Notes: a model not told the origin generated them from the letters alone. A DNA stretch of 9,325 bases from Pseudomonadota bacterium (GCA_027625355.1 JAQBWI010000039.1:1-9325), one strand, 5' to 3'. Shown: positions 1 through 7,020, counted from the stretch's first letter. Program-made: numbers and translations.

Positions 1-95
1 TTTTTATTATTATTATTTTGATCGTCTTCAAATGCTGTTGTTGTAATGGAGGCAAATAAAAAAGATAAAAAAGTAAATAAAAATAAATTACGCAT
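1..95 (-). CDS. N-terminal part of a secreted protein of unknown function (runs off the window)
   Basis: An ATG at 95-93 opens a frame that stays open for 31 codons to the left edge. The product begins Met-Arg-Asn, followed by a run of Leu/Phe with Thr and Ser (residues 4-17). It continues through a small-residue stretch ending near Thr-Ala-Phe (19-22), then an acidic, Asn-rich segment (Glu-Asp-Asp-Gln followed by four Asn). This is the layout of a Sec signal peptide with probable cleavage after Ala21, so the mature protein would be periplasmic or outer-membrane. The start overlaps the nfu stop (ATGCGTAA), which suggests translational coupling in one operon. The four Asn codons are an AAT run. 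Too little is visible to name a family. The alternative is that the frame is chance, but a signal-peptide pattern directly at an overlapping ATG makes a real gene more likely. Confidence 0.6.
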   Translation of the reverse strand, partial: MRNLFLFTFLSFLFASITTTAFEDDQNNNNK

Positions 96-654
96 CTACA
101 GGTCTTACTTCTTGTACTTCAGGGATATAGTGCTTTAACATATTTTCTATTCCCATTTTTAGTGTAGCTGTTGAGCTAGGGCATCCTGAACATGCTCCTT
201 GCATCTTTAAATAAACTACGCCATCTTCAAAATCATTGTAAATAATATCTCCACCATCCATTGCGACAGCTGGACGGACCCTTGTGTCTAACAGCTCTTT
301 AATTTGTTTAACAATATCAGAGTCATCTTCATTTTTTTCAAGACTCTTTTCAGCCTCTTTTGCAGCAGTTTTTTCAATAGTTTTATCGTCCGAATTGAAG
401 TGATCAATGATTCCACCTAGAACAGAAGGCTTCAAAACTTGCCATTCATAGGAGTCACTTTTTGTTATTGTAATAAAATCACTCCCAAAAAATACCCCTT
501 CGACACCATCAACAGCAAATAAGCGTCTTGCAAATGGCGAGTCACTAGCTTCATCAATATTTTGATAAAATGCCGTCCCTTCATCCATAACCACTTTTCC
601 TGGTAAAAACTTAAGAGTTTGTGGGTTTGGTGTTTGTTCCGTTTGTATAAACAT
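88..654 (-). CDS. NFU1/NifU-family iron-sulfur cluster carrier protein
   Basis: This 188-residue protein has the two-domain structure of mitochondrial and alphaproteobacterial NFU proteins. The Nfu N-terminal domain spans about residues 1-87 and opens with the typical TEQTPNPQTLKFLPG stretch. A charged linker follows (about 88-112), then the C-terminal NifU domain (about 113-182) carrying the CSGCP motif with Cys155 and Cys158. Two such CxxC motifs from a dimer bind a [4Fe-4S] cluster, which the family passes to target apoproteins in the cytosol. The length is normal for the family. The ATG at 654 is supported by the conserved N-terminus and by an AAGAAG sequence just upstream. It lies 71 nt downstream of trpS on the same strand and its stop overlaps the next gene. 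In many alphaproteobacteria a NifU-like gene also sits near trpS. Family assignment is secure; client proteins are unknown. Confidence 0.95.
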   Translation of the reverse strand: MFIQTEQTPNPQTLKFLPGKVVMDEGTAFYQNIDEASDSPFARRLFAVDGVEGVFFGSDFITITKSDSYEWQVLKPSVLGGIIDHFNSDDKTIEKTAAKEAEKSLEKNEDDSDIVKQIKELLDTRVRPAVAMDGGDIIYNDFEDGVVYLKMQGACSGCPSSTATLKMGIENMLKHYIPEVQEVRPVDA

Positions 655-725
655 GTGCTTCTTATATAGTGATTAATATGTCTTTAGTATGAAAATTGGT
701 GAAAAAAATACAAAAATTTGGGATA

Positions 726-1736
726 TTAATCTCTAAAAAAGCCAATTATTTCATAAATTTTTGACAATACCGGTTCAGCTACGTTTATCGCGCGCTCTTT
801 ACCATTACTAATTATAGAATCGAGATATTTTTCATCTTTCATTAGTTTATTCATTTCGAGTGAAATGGGTGATAATTTAGCCGATGCAAGTTCGCCTAAA
901 TCTTTTTTAAATTGAGAAAATTCTTTTCCAGCATAATTAGCTACTGCCTTCTCCACTTCTAAATCATTTAAAGCTGCGTATATAGTAAGTAGGTTTATTG
1001 CCTCTGGTCTTTTTTTAGCATCTTCAATATTATCAGGTAAAGGTAAAGGATCTGTTTTTGCTTTTCTAATCTTTTTTTGAATTTCTTCTTCACTATCAGA
1101 CAGCATAATTCTAGAATAATCTGATGGATCTGATTTACTCATTTTTTTTAAACCATCGCGCAGACTCATTACACGTGTTGCAGCTCCTAAAATCAAGGGT
1201 TCAGGAATTGGAAATATATCTGTTTTAAAATCACTATTAAATTTTTGCGCTATATCACGTGTCAGCTCTAAGTGTTGTTTTTGATCTTCACCTACTGGGA
1301 CATGAGTTGCTAAATAAATAAGTATATCTGCAGCCATTAAGGTGGGATAAGAAAACAATCCAACGGATACATTTTCACTATTTTTTCCAGCCTTATCCTT
1401 GAATTGTGTCATACGATTTAACCATCCCATCCGCGCCACACAATTAAAAATCCATGCCAGCTGTGCATGCTGAGGAACCTGAGACTGAACAAATAATGTA
1501 TTTTTTTCTGGATCAATACCTGAAGCAATAAAGGCTGCTGCAACCTCTCTTGTTTTCTGCTTTAAAATTTTTGGATCTTGCCAAACGGTAATGGCATGTA
1601 AATCAACAACACAAAAAAAACATTCAAACTCTTTTTGAAGAGAGACAAAATTTTTAATTGCCCCTAGATAATTTCCTAAATGCAAATCACCTGAAGGTTG
1701 GACACCTGATAAAATTCTTTTACTTACTTTTTCCAT
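726..1736 (-). CDS. trpS: Tryptophanyl-tRNA synthetase (EC 6.1.1.2)
   Basis: This class I aminoacyl-tRNA synthetase charges tRNA-Trp with tryptophan using ATP in the cytosol. The 336-residue length is typical of bacterial TrpS. The N-terminal stretch GVQPSGDLHLGNYLGA (11-26) contains the HIGH-type signature as HLGN (19-22). The KMSKS loop is intact at 198-202. Other family landmarks are SYPTLMAADIL (129-139), which lines the tryptophan pocket, and GEDQKQHLELTRDIA (149-163). The ATG at 1736 lies one nucleotide after the murJ stop (TAA-A-ATG), so translation is probably coupled to murJ. No clear Shine-Dalgarno sequence is seen. murJ followed by trpS is a common alphaproteobacterial arrangement. 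All catalytic motifs are present, so the gene should be functional. Confidence 0.98.
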   Translation of the reverse strand: MEKVSKRILSGVQPSGDLHLGNYLGAIKNFVSLQKEFECFFCVVDLHAITVWQDPKILKQKTREVAAAFIASGIDPEKNTLFVQSQVPQHAQLAWIFNCVARMGWLNRMTQFKDKAGKNSENVSVGLFSYPTLMAADILIYLATHVPVGEDQKQHLELTRDIAQKFNSDFKTDIFPIPEPLILGAATRVMSLRDGLKKMSKSDPSDYSRIMLSDSEEEIQKKIRKAKTDPLPLPDNIEDAKKRPEAINLLTIYAALNDLEVEKAVANYAGKEFSQFKKDLGELASAKLSPISLEMNKLMKDEKYLDSIISNGKERAINVAEPVLSKIYEIIGFFRD

Positions 1737-1737
1737 T

Positions 1738-3285
1738 TTATTTTTTAAGATAATTTTTAATATCAGTAATTGTTATTATTTTTAATAAAAATATTATTAT
1801 CCCGTAAATAACCACCGTGAGAATAATTGTTAGTAATAAATAAAATATATTCGTCATAGTATCGACCAAGTATACTTCAGCAAAAAATAAACTTTCTAAA
1901 TACCAAGTAAGAACCATCACACCTAAGAAGCATAGTAATAATTTAAGGATATTGCTTAAAAATTGACGGTCTAAATTTAATATTTGTCTAATAATAAGTA
2001 TTATAAAAAGTACAATTGCATTAATCCAAGCACTAATTGCCGTTGCTAAAGCAATACCCATCTCTCTCATTGTACTTATTAAAAGAAGAGATAAAATAAT
2101 ATTCATTATCACACTCACTATGGAGATATACAAAGGTGTTTTGGTATCTTCTCTTGCAAAAAAACACACAATTAAAACTTTAATTAATACATAGGCTGGA
2201 AGGCCAAGAGCAAAATATGCAAGGACTTGAGATGTATATAGTGTGTCTTCTTGAGTAAAAGCTCCTCGCTCAAATAAAATATGAACTATAGGTAAAGATA
2301 AAACATATAGACCAATGGCTGAGGGAATAGATATTAATAGGGCAAATTCTAGAGATTTATTTTGAAGTTTGGTGGCCATCTCATTATCATTGGACTTAAT
2401 AGCTTTTGATAAATTTGGAAGTAAAACAACGCCGAGTGCAATACCAAATATAGCCAAAGGTAACTGATTTAATCTATCCGCGTAATACAAATGACTGATA
2501 GCTCCAATTGGAAGAAAGGAAGCTATAATTGTGCCTATAATAATATTCAATTGAATAACGCCTGAGCCAATTACTCCTGGAAAAAATAGTCGAAAAAACT
2601 TTCTAATCTTATCATTAATCTTAGGTACAATAATTTTTGGCTTATAAAAATGAAGAGTTGATCGGTACAAAAATAAAAACTGACCTATGCCTCCTATTAA
2701 AACACCAATTGATAAAGCATGGCCTGCAGAACTAACATAGGGTGTAATAATAAAAAGAGAGAGAATAAAACTAATATTTAAAATAGCAGGAGCAAATGCC
2801 CCTGCTGCAAATTTTTCATGAACATTTAAAATAGAAGTGAAGTGTGCTGCCAAGGAAATAAAAATTAAATACGGAAATATTATCTTTCCAAAATACACAG
2901 CCAAATTAAATGCCTCACTATTGATGGAAAATCCAGGAGCTAGTATTTGAATAATATACGGCATTCCAAAAAAGAAAATAATCGTTAAACTCACCGTAAC
3001 AAATAGTAGCAATGACATGGTGTTTTCAACAAAGTCTGCAGCCTCATGATCATCTTTCGTATCAATAACGATACCGGAGAAAACAGGGATTAGTGCGGCA
3101 CTATAGGCGCCCTCTGCTAAAACACGTCGAAAGAAATTAGGAATACGGAAAGCTACGAAGAAGGCATCTGATGTTACAGTGGATCCAAGAAAGCGTGCTA
3201 TTAATATGTCACGAATAAACCCCAAAATTCGACTTAGAATTGTATAAAAACTGACAGTGAAAAAAGATCGAAAGAGCGATTGCAT
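1738..3285 (-). CDS. murJ: Lipid II flippase MurJ (MviN family)
   Basis: This 515-residue polytopic inner-membrane protein of the MOP exporter superfamily flips the peptidoglycan precursor lipid II to the periplasmic side. The N-terminus carries the hallmark MurJ stretch SRILGFIRDILIA (18-30), followed by SDAFFVAFRIPNFFRR (39-54) and AEGAYSAALIPVFS (57-70). The family's charged cavity residues are present: Arg19, Arg25, Arg53/54, and Arg270 in YYADRLNQLP, which match arginines essential in E. coli MurJ. Hydrophobic segments continue to the C-terminus, consistent with about 14 transmembrane helices and normal length. Its stop is one nucleotide before the trpS start. The gene opens the leftward housekeeping group; upstream lies a 288-bp gap where its promoter should be, but no convincing -35/-10 pair was seen. 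Confidence 0.97.
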   Translation of the reverse strand: MQSLFRSFFTVSFYTILSRILGFIRDILIARFLGSTVTSDAFFVAFRIPNFFRRVLAEGAYSAALIPVFSGIVIDTKDDHEAADFVENTMSLLLFVTVSLTIIFFFGMPYIIQILAPGFSINSEAFNLAVYFGKIIFPYLIFISLAAHFTSILNVHEKFAAGAFAPAILNISFILSLFIITPYVSSAGHALSIGVLIGGIGQFLFLYRSTLHFYKPKIIVPKINDKIRKFFRLFFPGVIGSGVIQLNIIIGTIIASFLPIGAISHLYYADRLNQLPLAIFGIALGVVLLPNLSKAIKSNDNEMATKLQNKSLEFALLISIPSAIGLYVLSLPIVHILFERGAFTQEDTLYTSQVLAYFALGLPAYVLIKVLIVCFFAREDTKTPLYISIVSVIMNIILSLLLISTMREMGIALATAISAWINAIVLFIILIIRQILNLDRQFLSNILKLLLCFLGVMVLTWYLESLFFAEVYLVDTMTNIFYLLLTIILTVVIYGIIIFLLKIITITDIKNYLKK

Positions 3286-3338
3286 TATCTAATTTTATAT
3301 TGTGGTAAGTGATTTGTATAAATTTTATTTATGTCCCA

Positions 3339-3360
3339 ATTAGGTTAAAAAACACCTAAT
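3339..3360. repeat. Small inverted repeat upstream of murJ
   Basis: ATTAGGT (3339-3345) is matched by ACCTAAT (3354-3360), a perfect 7-bp stem around an 8-nt A-rich loop. It lies 54 bp before the murJ start. No T-run follows on either strand, so it is a poor terminator candidate. An operator or chance in AT-rich DNA are equally possible. Confidence 0.3.
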
Positions 3361-3472
3361 CTATTAAATTTTGAAAAAAGAAAGTATTATCAAATTGCCT
3401 CATCATAAGCCTTTTTGAAGCTAGTTTTAATATATTCTTGCAAAGATTAATTTGAATAGTAAGAGAACTTGT

Positions 3473-3538
3473 ATGAAAAATCAAAATCCAAACCCACCTA
3501 AATGTGGCTGTAGCTGCAGCTGCTGTTGTACTTGGTGA
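3473..3538 (+). CDS. Possible 21-residue cysteine-rich peptide (unrecognised)
   Basis: ATG (3473) to TGA (3536-3538) encodes a 21-residue peptide. It has a polar Asn/Pro-rich first half (residues 2-9) and the tail KCGCSCSCCCTW, with Cys at 11, 13, 15, 17, 18 and 19. A purine-rich AAGAGA (3461-3466) lies 6 nt before the ATG, a better ribosome-binding site than most genes here have. It is the only plus-strand candidate in the gap between murJ and the 84-residue gene. CxC and CCC spacing resembles metallothionein-type thiolate clusters and also the Cys/Ser-rich cores of azole-modified peptides, but no peptide-modifying enzyme is visible nearby. Its proximity to zinc genes fits metal binding only loosely. 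It could equally be a chance frame in a TGY/AGC-rich stretch; another frame of the same DNA also lacks stops. No family is recognised. Confidence 0.3.
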   Translation: MKNQNPNPPKCGCSCSCCCTW

Positions 3539-3573
3539 AGGTGGAGGTTGTTGTTAAGTTGTAAACTTTAAAT

Positions 3574-3828
3574 TTAGTGAGTATGACTCTCTAGATTATT
3601 AATCTCAAACTCTTCTATTTCACTAATCGCTTTTGCAATACGCCAATTTTTTATTGATCCATCTTCTAGTCTGGCAGTAATAACTGTTTCTAATGGAGGG
3701 CAATTTGGTTCGTGACACGCAAGCTCTGCAATACTTATAATAGTTGCATCTGATAGATGATATTTTTTAGAAATTAATAATTTTAAATTTCTTATTTTTT
3801 CTACATTTGATTTTTTACGATTAAACAT
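3574..3828 (-). CDS. Conserved small protein with C-x4-C-P-P motif, third gene of the GTPase operon
   Basis: This 84-residue soluble protein has no signal peptide and no membrane segment. A basic, probably helical N-terminus (residues 4-24) leads to the most distinctive part, ELACHEPNCPPLETVI (35-50), with Cys38, His39 and Cys43. A short beta-like stretch ITARLEDGSIKNWRIAK (50-66) and an acidic C-terminus ending SHTH follow. The Cys/His motif and His tail could bind a metal such as zinc, but only the motif is seen and the function is not recognised. The start lies 6 nt after the WD40 stop; those 6 nt are all A and there is no Shine-Dalgarno site, so translation probably depends on the upstream gene. 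The tight link to a COG0523 GTPase suggests a client or partner of that GTPase. The reading frame looks real because of the operon structure and well-formed protein composition. Confidence 0.8.
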   Translation of the reverse strand: MFNRKKSNVEKIRNLKLLISKKYHLSDATIISIAELACHEPNCPPLETVITARLEDGSIKNWRIAKAISEIEEFEINNLESHTH

Positions 3829-3834
3829 TTTTTT

Positions 3835-4872
3835 TTAATTTTGTTGTGGCCTGATAGAACTCCATGTCACATTTCCTTTGACATCACCTATCAGAATATG
3901 TGCACGCGTTTCAGAAACTACAATTGCTGATACTTCTGAACCGGTTGAATTGCGAATAGTAATAGAATTCTTTTTTTCATCAATTTCAGATAACAACACC
4001 AAACCATCTTTAAAACCAACAAAGACAGCATTCTCTTCTGTTAAAGATTCTACAAATGTCGCATACTGTTTACCACCACTGGCTACGCATACAGGTTTAC
4101 GACCCATTGGGCCTTCTTTTCCATCAAATGGCCAACAAACAGCTTCACTAGCACCAGAGGTTACTAAGTATGGGGTGTCTCCAACCCAATTAAAACTTTT
4201 AATTTTTGCTGGATATCCTGACATTGCTAAATCAGCTTTGTCATTTAAACGCCAACCATGTAATTGATTTTCTTGCATTGATGTAACAAGATATTTTCCA
4301 TTAGGACTGAAAGTTACTTTACCGTGAGATCCTTTCCATGAATAGTTTGAAGAACTCCATTTATTTTTTCCTCGCCTCCACACAGTGACACCTCCGTAAC
4401 GAGAAACTGCCAAATGTTTTCCGTTAGGACTGAAGGTTACACCACTGATTGTGCTTTGATGCGTAAAAGATTTTTTTTCATTTTCTTTAGACCAGAGATA
4501 AACAACTTTGTCAGAAGAACAAACTCTGTCTCCTTTGTATGCAGCAACAGAATCAACCCACCGTGATCCAAAGTTAGCAATTTCTTCTATATCTCCATCC
4601 ATAGATATTTGTAAAAAACGGCCGTCATCACCTCCGGTTAAAATATAATCTTCAGCTTTGACCATACAAAGAATCACCCCTGAATGAGCTTGAATATCAT
4701 GCGGTTTTTGATCAGGTTTAAAAAATCTTATTTTTCCGTCACCAAAACCAACAACAACTGTATTACCAATGGAAACTGCTTCCGTAACAGGGGCGTTAAA
4801 CTCAAAATGTTCACCATTTTTTTCTAATTCTGTTTGATTAGATCCTTCAAGTTGATCCAAATCTGCAATCAT
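3835..4872 (-). CDS. Cytosolic WD40-repeat beta-propeller protein
   Basis: This 345-residue protein consists almost wholly of WD40-like repeats, each with a Gly/Asp turn and an aromatic strand end. Examples are about 38-52 (GDGKIRFF), 63-90 (GGDDGRFLQI), 104-128 (VVYLW), 138-167 (TFSPNGKHLAVSRYGGVTVWRR), 183-208 (TFSPNGKYLVTSM ... GWRLN), 222-249 (ending CWPFDG), about 260-297 and 312-338. Seven or eight blades are likely, enough for a closed propeller. No signal peptide or membrane helix is present, so it should be cytosolic, and no enzymatic domain is fused. WD40 propellers normally serve as protein-binding platforms. Its ATG overlaps the GTPase stop by 4 nt (ATGA), which implies coupled synthesis. 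Its role is inferred: a scaffold for the GTPase and perhaps for the C-x4-C-P-P protein that follows. Confidence 0.9.
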   Translation of the reverse strand: MIADLDQLEGSNQTELEKNGEHFEFNAPVTEAVSIGNTVVVGFGDGKIRFFKPDQKPHDIQAHSGVILCMVKAEDYILTGGDDGRFLQISMDGDIEEIANFGSRWVDSVAAYKGDRVCSSDKVVYLWSKENEKKSFTHQSTISGVTFSPNGKHLAVSRYGGVTVWRRGKNKWSSSNYSWKGSHGKVTFSPNGKYLVTSMQENQLHGWRLNDKADLAMSGYPAKIKSFNWVGDTPYLVTSGASEAVCWPFDGKEGPMGRKPVCVASGGKQYATFVESLTEENAVFVGFKDGLVLLSEIDEKKNSITIRNSTGSEVSAIVVSETRAHILIGDVKGNVTWSSIRPQQN

Positions 4873-5840
4873 CCTATTTTACAGTTTTCAAAACCTTCCT
4901 CAAGATTCATGCTATCCAGATTACGTCCTATAAATACTATCCTGGAACTTCTTTTTTTTCCTTCTGCCCAAGATCCCATAGGCGATGCATCCATCAACAT
5001 ATGAACCCCTTGGAATACATATCGTTCCTCTTCACCTTGAAAATCAAGAATCCCTTTTGATCGCAGTATATCTTGACCTTTTGTTCGTAAAAGATCTCCA
5101 AACCATGTTTGAAATTTATCCATATCAAGAGGAGTATCAGAGACAAACGAAACACTTGTTACATCATCATCGTGTTCGTGATCGTGATCTGATTCAAGAA
5201 AGTCAGGCTCAACTTCTAATACACGCTCTAAGCTAAATGCATTAAGCCCTACAACTTCATCAAGGGGAGCATCACAGCGAGTAGTTTGAATTATTTTAGC
5301 GAAAGGATTAATTTTACGAATGCGTTCTTTTACTCGCGTAAGCGCGCTATCATCAACAAGATCAACTTTGTTTAACAACAACACATCAGCGAATGCAATT
5401 TGTTCTTCCGCCTCATGATGATCTTCTAATTGCGAACTAAGGTGAACGGCATCCGCAACAGTTACAATAGCATCTAATTTAGTGCGGTCCGCAACATCTT
5501 CATCGACAAAGAAAGTTTGAGCAACTGGCGCGGGATCTGCAAGACCAGTTGTTTCTACAATAATCGCGTCTAATTTGTCCGCTCTTTTCATAAGACCGCT
5601 GAGAATACGAATTAAATCACCTCTTACAGTGCAGCAAATACATCCGTTATTCATTTCAAAAACTTCTTCATCTGCATCAACAACTAAATCATTGTCGATA
5701 CCTTGCTCACCAAATTCATTAACGATAACAGCATATTTTCGACCATGTTGTTCAGTTAAAATTCGGTTTAGTAGTGTTGTTTTTCCAGCTCCAAGAAATC
5801 CTGTTAAGACAGTCACTGGTACTTGTTGAGAATTTTCCAT
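4869..5840 (-). CDS. COG0523/CobW-family GTPase, probable zinc metallochaperone
   Basis: This 323-residue G3E-family P-loop GTPase has Walker A GFLGAGKT (14-21), the metal-binding CxCC motif in NGCICC (65-70), the switch/Walker B region ETTGLADP (96-103) and the base-recognition motif NKVD (157-160). A His/Asp-rich insert, DHDHEHDDD (218-226), precedes the CobW C-terminal domain (about 228-318). Family members use GTP to insert or deliver metal ions, including ZNG1/YciC-type zinc chaperones, nitrile hydratase activators and cobalamin-pathway CobW. No cobalamin or nitrile hydratase genes are present, and the zinc-uptake genes lie next door, so a zinc role is the best inference. It is the first gene of a coupled operon with the WD40 gene. 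The 70 bp up to znuA contain a hairpin but no Zur-type palindrome, so direct Zur control is not shown. The start at 5840 fits the conserved N-terminus before Walker A; no Shine-Dalgarno site is visible. Confidence 0.92.
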   Translation of the reverse strand: MENSQQVPVTVLTGFLGAGKTTLLNRILTEQHGRKYAVIVNEFGEQGIDNDLVVDADEEVFEMNNGCICCTVRGDLIRILSGLMKRADKLDAIIVETTGLADPAPVAQTFFVDEDVADRTKLDAIVTVADAVHLSSQLEDHHEAEEQIAFADVLLLNKVDLVDDSALTRVKERIRKINPFAKIIQTTRCDAPLDEVVGLNAFSLERVLEVEPDFLESDHDHEHDDDVTSVSFVSDTPLDMDKFQTWFGDLLRTKGQDILRSKGILDFQGEEERYVFQGVHMLMDASPMGSWAEGKKRSSRIVFIGRNLDSMNLEEGFENCKIG

Positions 5841-5868
5841 ATGTTTAATTGTTTAAAATAAAGGTTTA

Positions 5869-5897
5869 AAATTCCACCTTTGATGAAGGTGGAATTT
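5869..5897 (-). terminator. Hairpin downstream of znuA, probable terminator
   Basis: AAATTCCACCTT (5869-5880) and AAGGTGGAATTT (5886-5897) form a perfect 12-bp stem with a 5-nt loop. It begins 13 nt after the znuA stop. Read on the minus strand, the stem is followed by TTAAACC, so the U-tract is short and mixed. It is probably the znuA terminator. The weak U-tract and the short 28-nt distance to the GTPase start leave room for read-through. Confidence 0.7.
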
Positions 5898-5910
5898 ATA
5901 AATTAATAGA

Positions 5911-6981
5911 CTAACAACCTTTGAGTTCATTACCCAAATTGCTGATAAGCTTGAAGTAAAGATCTTTATCAGAATTAATGTTAGCTCCGAGAGGATCAAA
6001 GACACCTGTTTTAATATTAGTGTCCTCTGCAATTGTAGAAATAATCTTTGGATTAAATTGAGGTTCAGAGAAAATACAATTAATTCCTCTATCTTTAATT
6101 AAATCCTGAATTTCATCAATTTGCTTAGCCCCAGGTAAAACATCAGTATTTAATGTTAATGCCCCTGCTGCTCTGACACCAAAACGCTCTTCAAAATATT
6201 GATACGCATCATGGAACACTACAAATTTTGCATCCTTATTAATATCTTTACTGACATCTTTAATTAGTTGATCAAGTGCAATAATTGTTGCCTCCGCATT
6301 AGCTTCATATTTATCCTTATTAGCAGGATCTAAATCACCTAATTCGTGAGCAATTTCATGAACCATTTCTTTGGCATTACTTGGATCTAACCATATGTGA
6401 GCATCAAACTCGCCATGGTTGTGACCTTCGTGCCCAGCATGATCGTCGTGATCATCATGATCATCGTGGTCATCGTGATCTTCATCATGGTCATCATGAT
6501 CTTCATCATGGTCGTCATGGTCATCATGGTCTTCATCATGATCGTCGTGATCTTCATCATGGTCATCATGATCATCGTGATCGTCATGATCATCATGGTC
6601 GCCATAGATACTTTCTTCTCTAAATTTTAGTTTTTCAATACTTTCAATTTCCATGAACTCAACAACTTCAGCATTTTTAACAATAGACTCAAGAGGTCTT
6701 TCCATAAAAGTCTCAATACCTTCACCAACCCAGAATATAAGATCAGCTTCTTCTAGAAGTTTTGCATGAGAAGGTTTTAATGTAAAGCTATGCGGAGATG
6801 TACTACCTTCAATTATTAATGAAGGTTCACCGACACCATCCATAACATTCGCAATTAAGGAATGCAGTGGTTTAATAGTAGTAACAACTTTTATTTCTGC
6901 TCTCACAGGTGATGTTGCAATAAGCAAAAGTGAGAAAAAAGTCACTTTTAAAAAGTTAAGTAGATAATTATATTGTTTCAT
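5911..6981 (-). CDS. znuA: Zinc ABC transporter substrate-binding protein ZnuA
   Basis: This periplasmic protein captures Zn(II) and hands it to ZnuB. With the ATG at 6981 it is 356 residues long: signal peptide 1-28 with cleavage after PVRA, then the cluster A-I fold starting EIKVVTTIKPLHSL. Likely zinc ligands are His40 (PLHSL), His195 (DAHIWLDP), His257 (FHDAY) and Asp329 (VFDPLG). Cys302 (NCIFSEPQF) and the final Cys356 match the disulfide pair of E. coli ZnuA. Between them lies an exceptionally long Asp/His loop (residues 128-189). The frame is open to a more distant ATG at 7041. That start would add 20 residues before the signal peptide and would run across the Zur palindrome, so 6981 is chosen. 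The gene is divergent from znuC and should be Zur-repressed. Confidence 0.97.
   Translation of the reverse strand: MKQYNYLLNFLKVTFFSLLLIATSPVRAEIKVVTTIKPLHSLIANVMDGVGEPSLIIEGSTSPHSFTLKPSHAKLLEEADLIFWVGEGIETFMERPLESIVKNAEVVEFMEIESIEKLKFREESIYGDHDDHDDHDDHDDHDEDHDDHDEDHDDHDDHDEDHDDHDEDHDDHDDHDDHDDHAGHEGHNHGEFDAHIWLDPSNAKEMVHEIAHELGDLDPANKDKYEANAEATIIALDQLIKDVSKDINKDAKFVVFHDAYQYFEERFGVRAAGALTLNTDVLPGAKQIDEIQDLIKDRGINCIFSEPQFNPKIISTIAEDTNIKTGVFDPLGANINSDKDLYFKLISNLGNELKGC
6415..6600 (-). repeat. Asp/His tandem repeat inside znuA
   Basis: This 186-bp coding repeat has a basic 9-bp unit encoding Asp-His-Asp, some units carrying an extra Glu codon. It encodes 62 residues with 20 histidines. Seventeen units can be read, and five consecutive units (17 residues, 51 bp) occur twice in tandem, at 6514-6564 and 6463-6513. 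These copies differ at seven third-codon positions, all silent. The loop corresponds to the His-rich flexible loop of ZnuA proteins, thought to gather or buffer zinc, and is unusually long here. The repeat gives long shadow frames (Met/Ile-rich or His/Arg-rich) in other frames that are not genes. Confidence 0.95.
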
Positions 6982-7020
6982 AATATTTTTTTTCAGATAT
7001 AGATTTGTTAAATTAAAAAG

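Noticed and set aside
3547..3573. Short hairpin AAGTT-GTA-AACTT after the 84-residue gene as its terminator
   Set aside because: A five-pair stem with a 3-nt loop and no T-run on the required strand is too weak.
3878..4267. A 129-codon plus-strand frame antisense to the WD40 gene
   Set aside because: It is antisense to a clear WD40 repeat gene, with no ribosome-binding site and no recognisable domain.
4985..5829. Plus-strand frames at 4985-5236 and 5575-5829 antisense to the GTPase
   Set aside because: Both are shadows of a gene with all G-domain motifs intact.
5843..5872. Repeated GTTTAA-type units (5843, 5851, 5864) before the GTPase gene, considered as an operator
   Set aside because: Spacing is irregular (8 and 13 nt) and the units are only T/A-rich hexamers, expected by chance in this composition. 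They do not resemble a Zur box.
6381..6630. Several open frames on both strands over the znuA Asp/His repeat (Met/Ile-rich, His/Arg-rich and Val/Ile-rich products)
   Set aside because: A 9-bp repeat without stops in one frame tends to lack stops in all frames. These products are low-complexity shadows of znuA.
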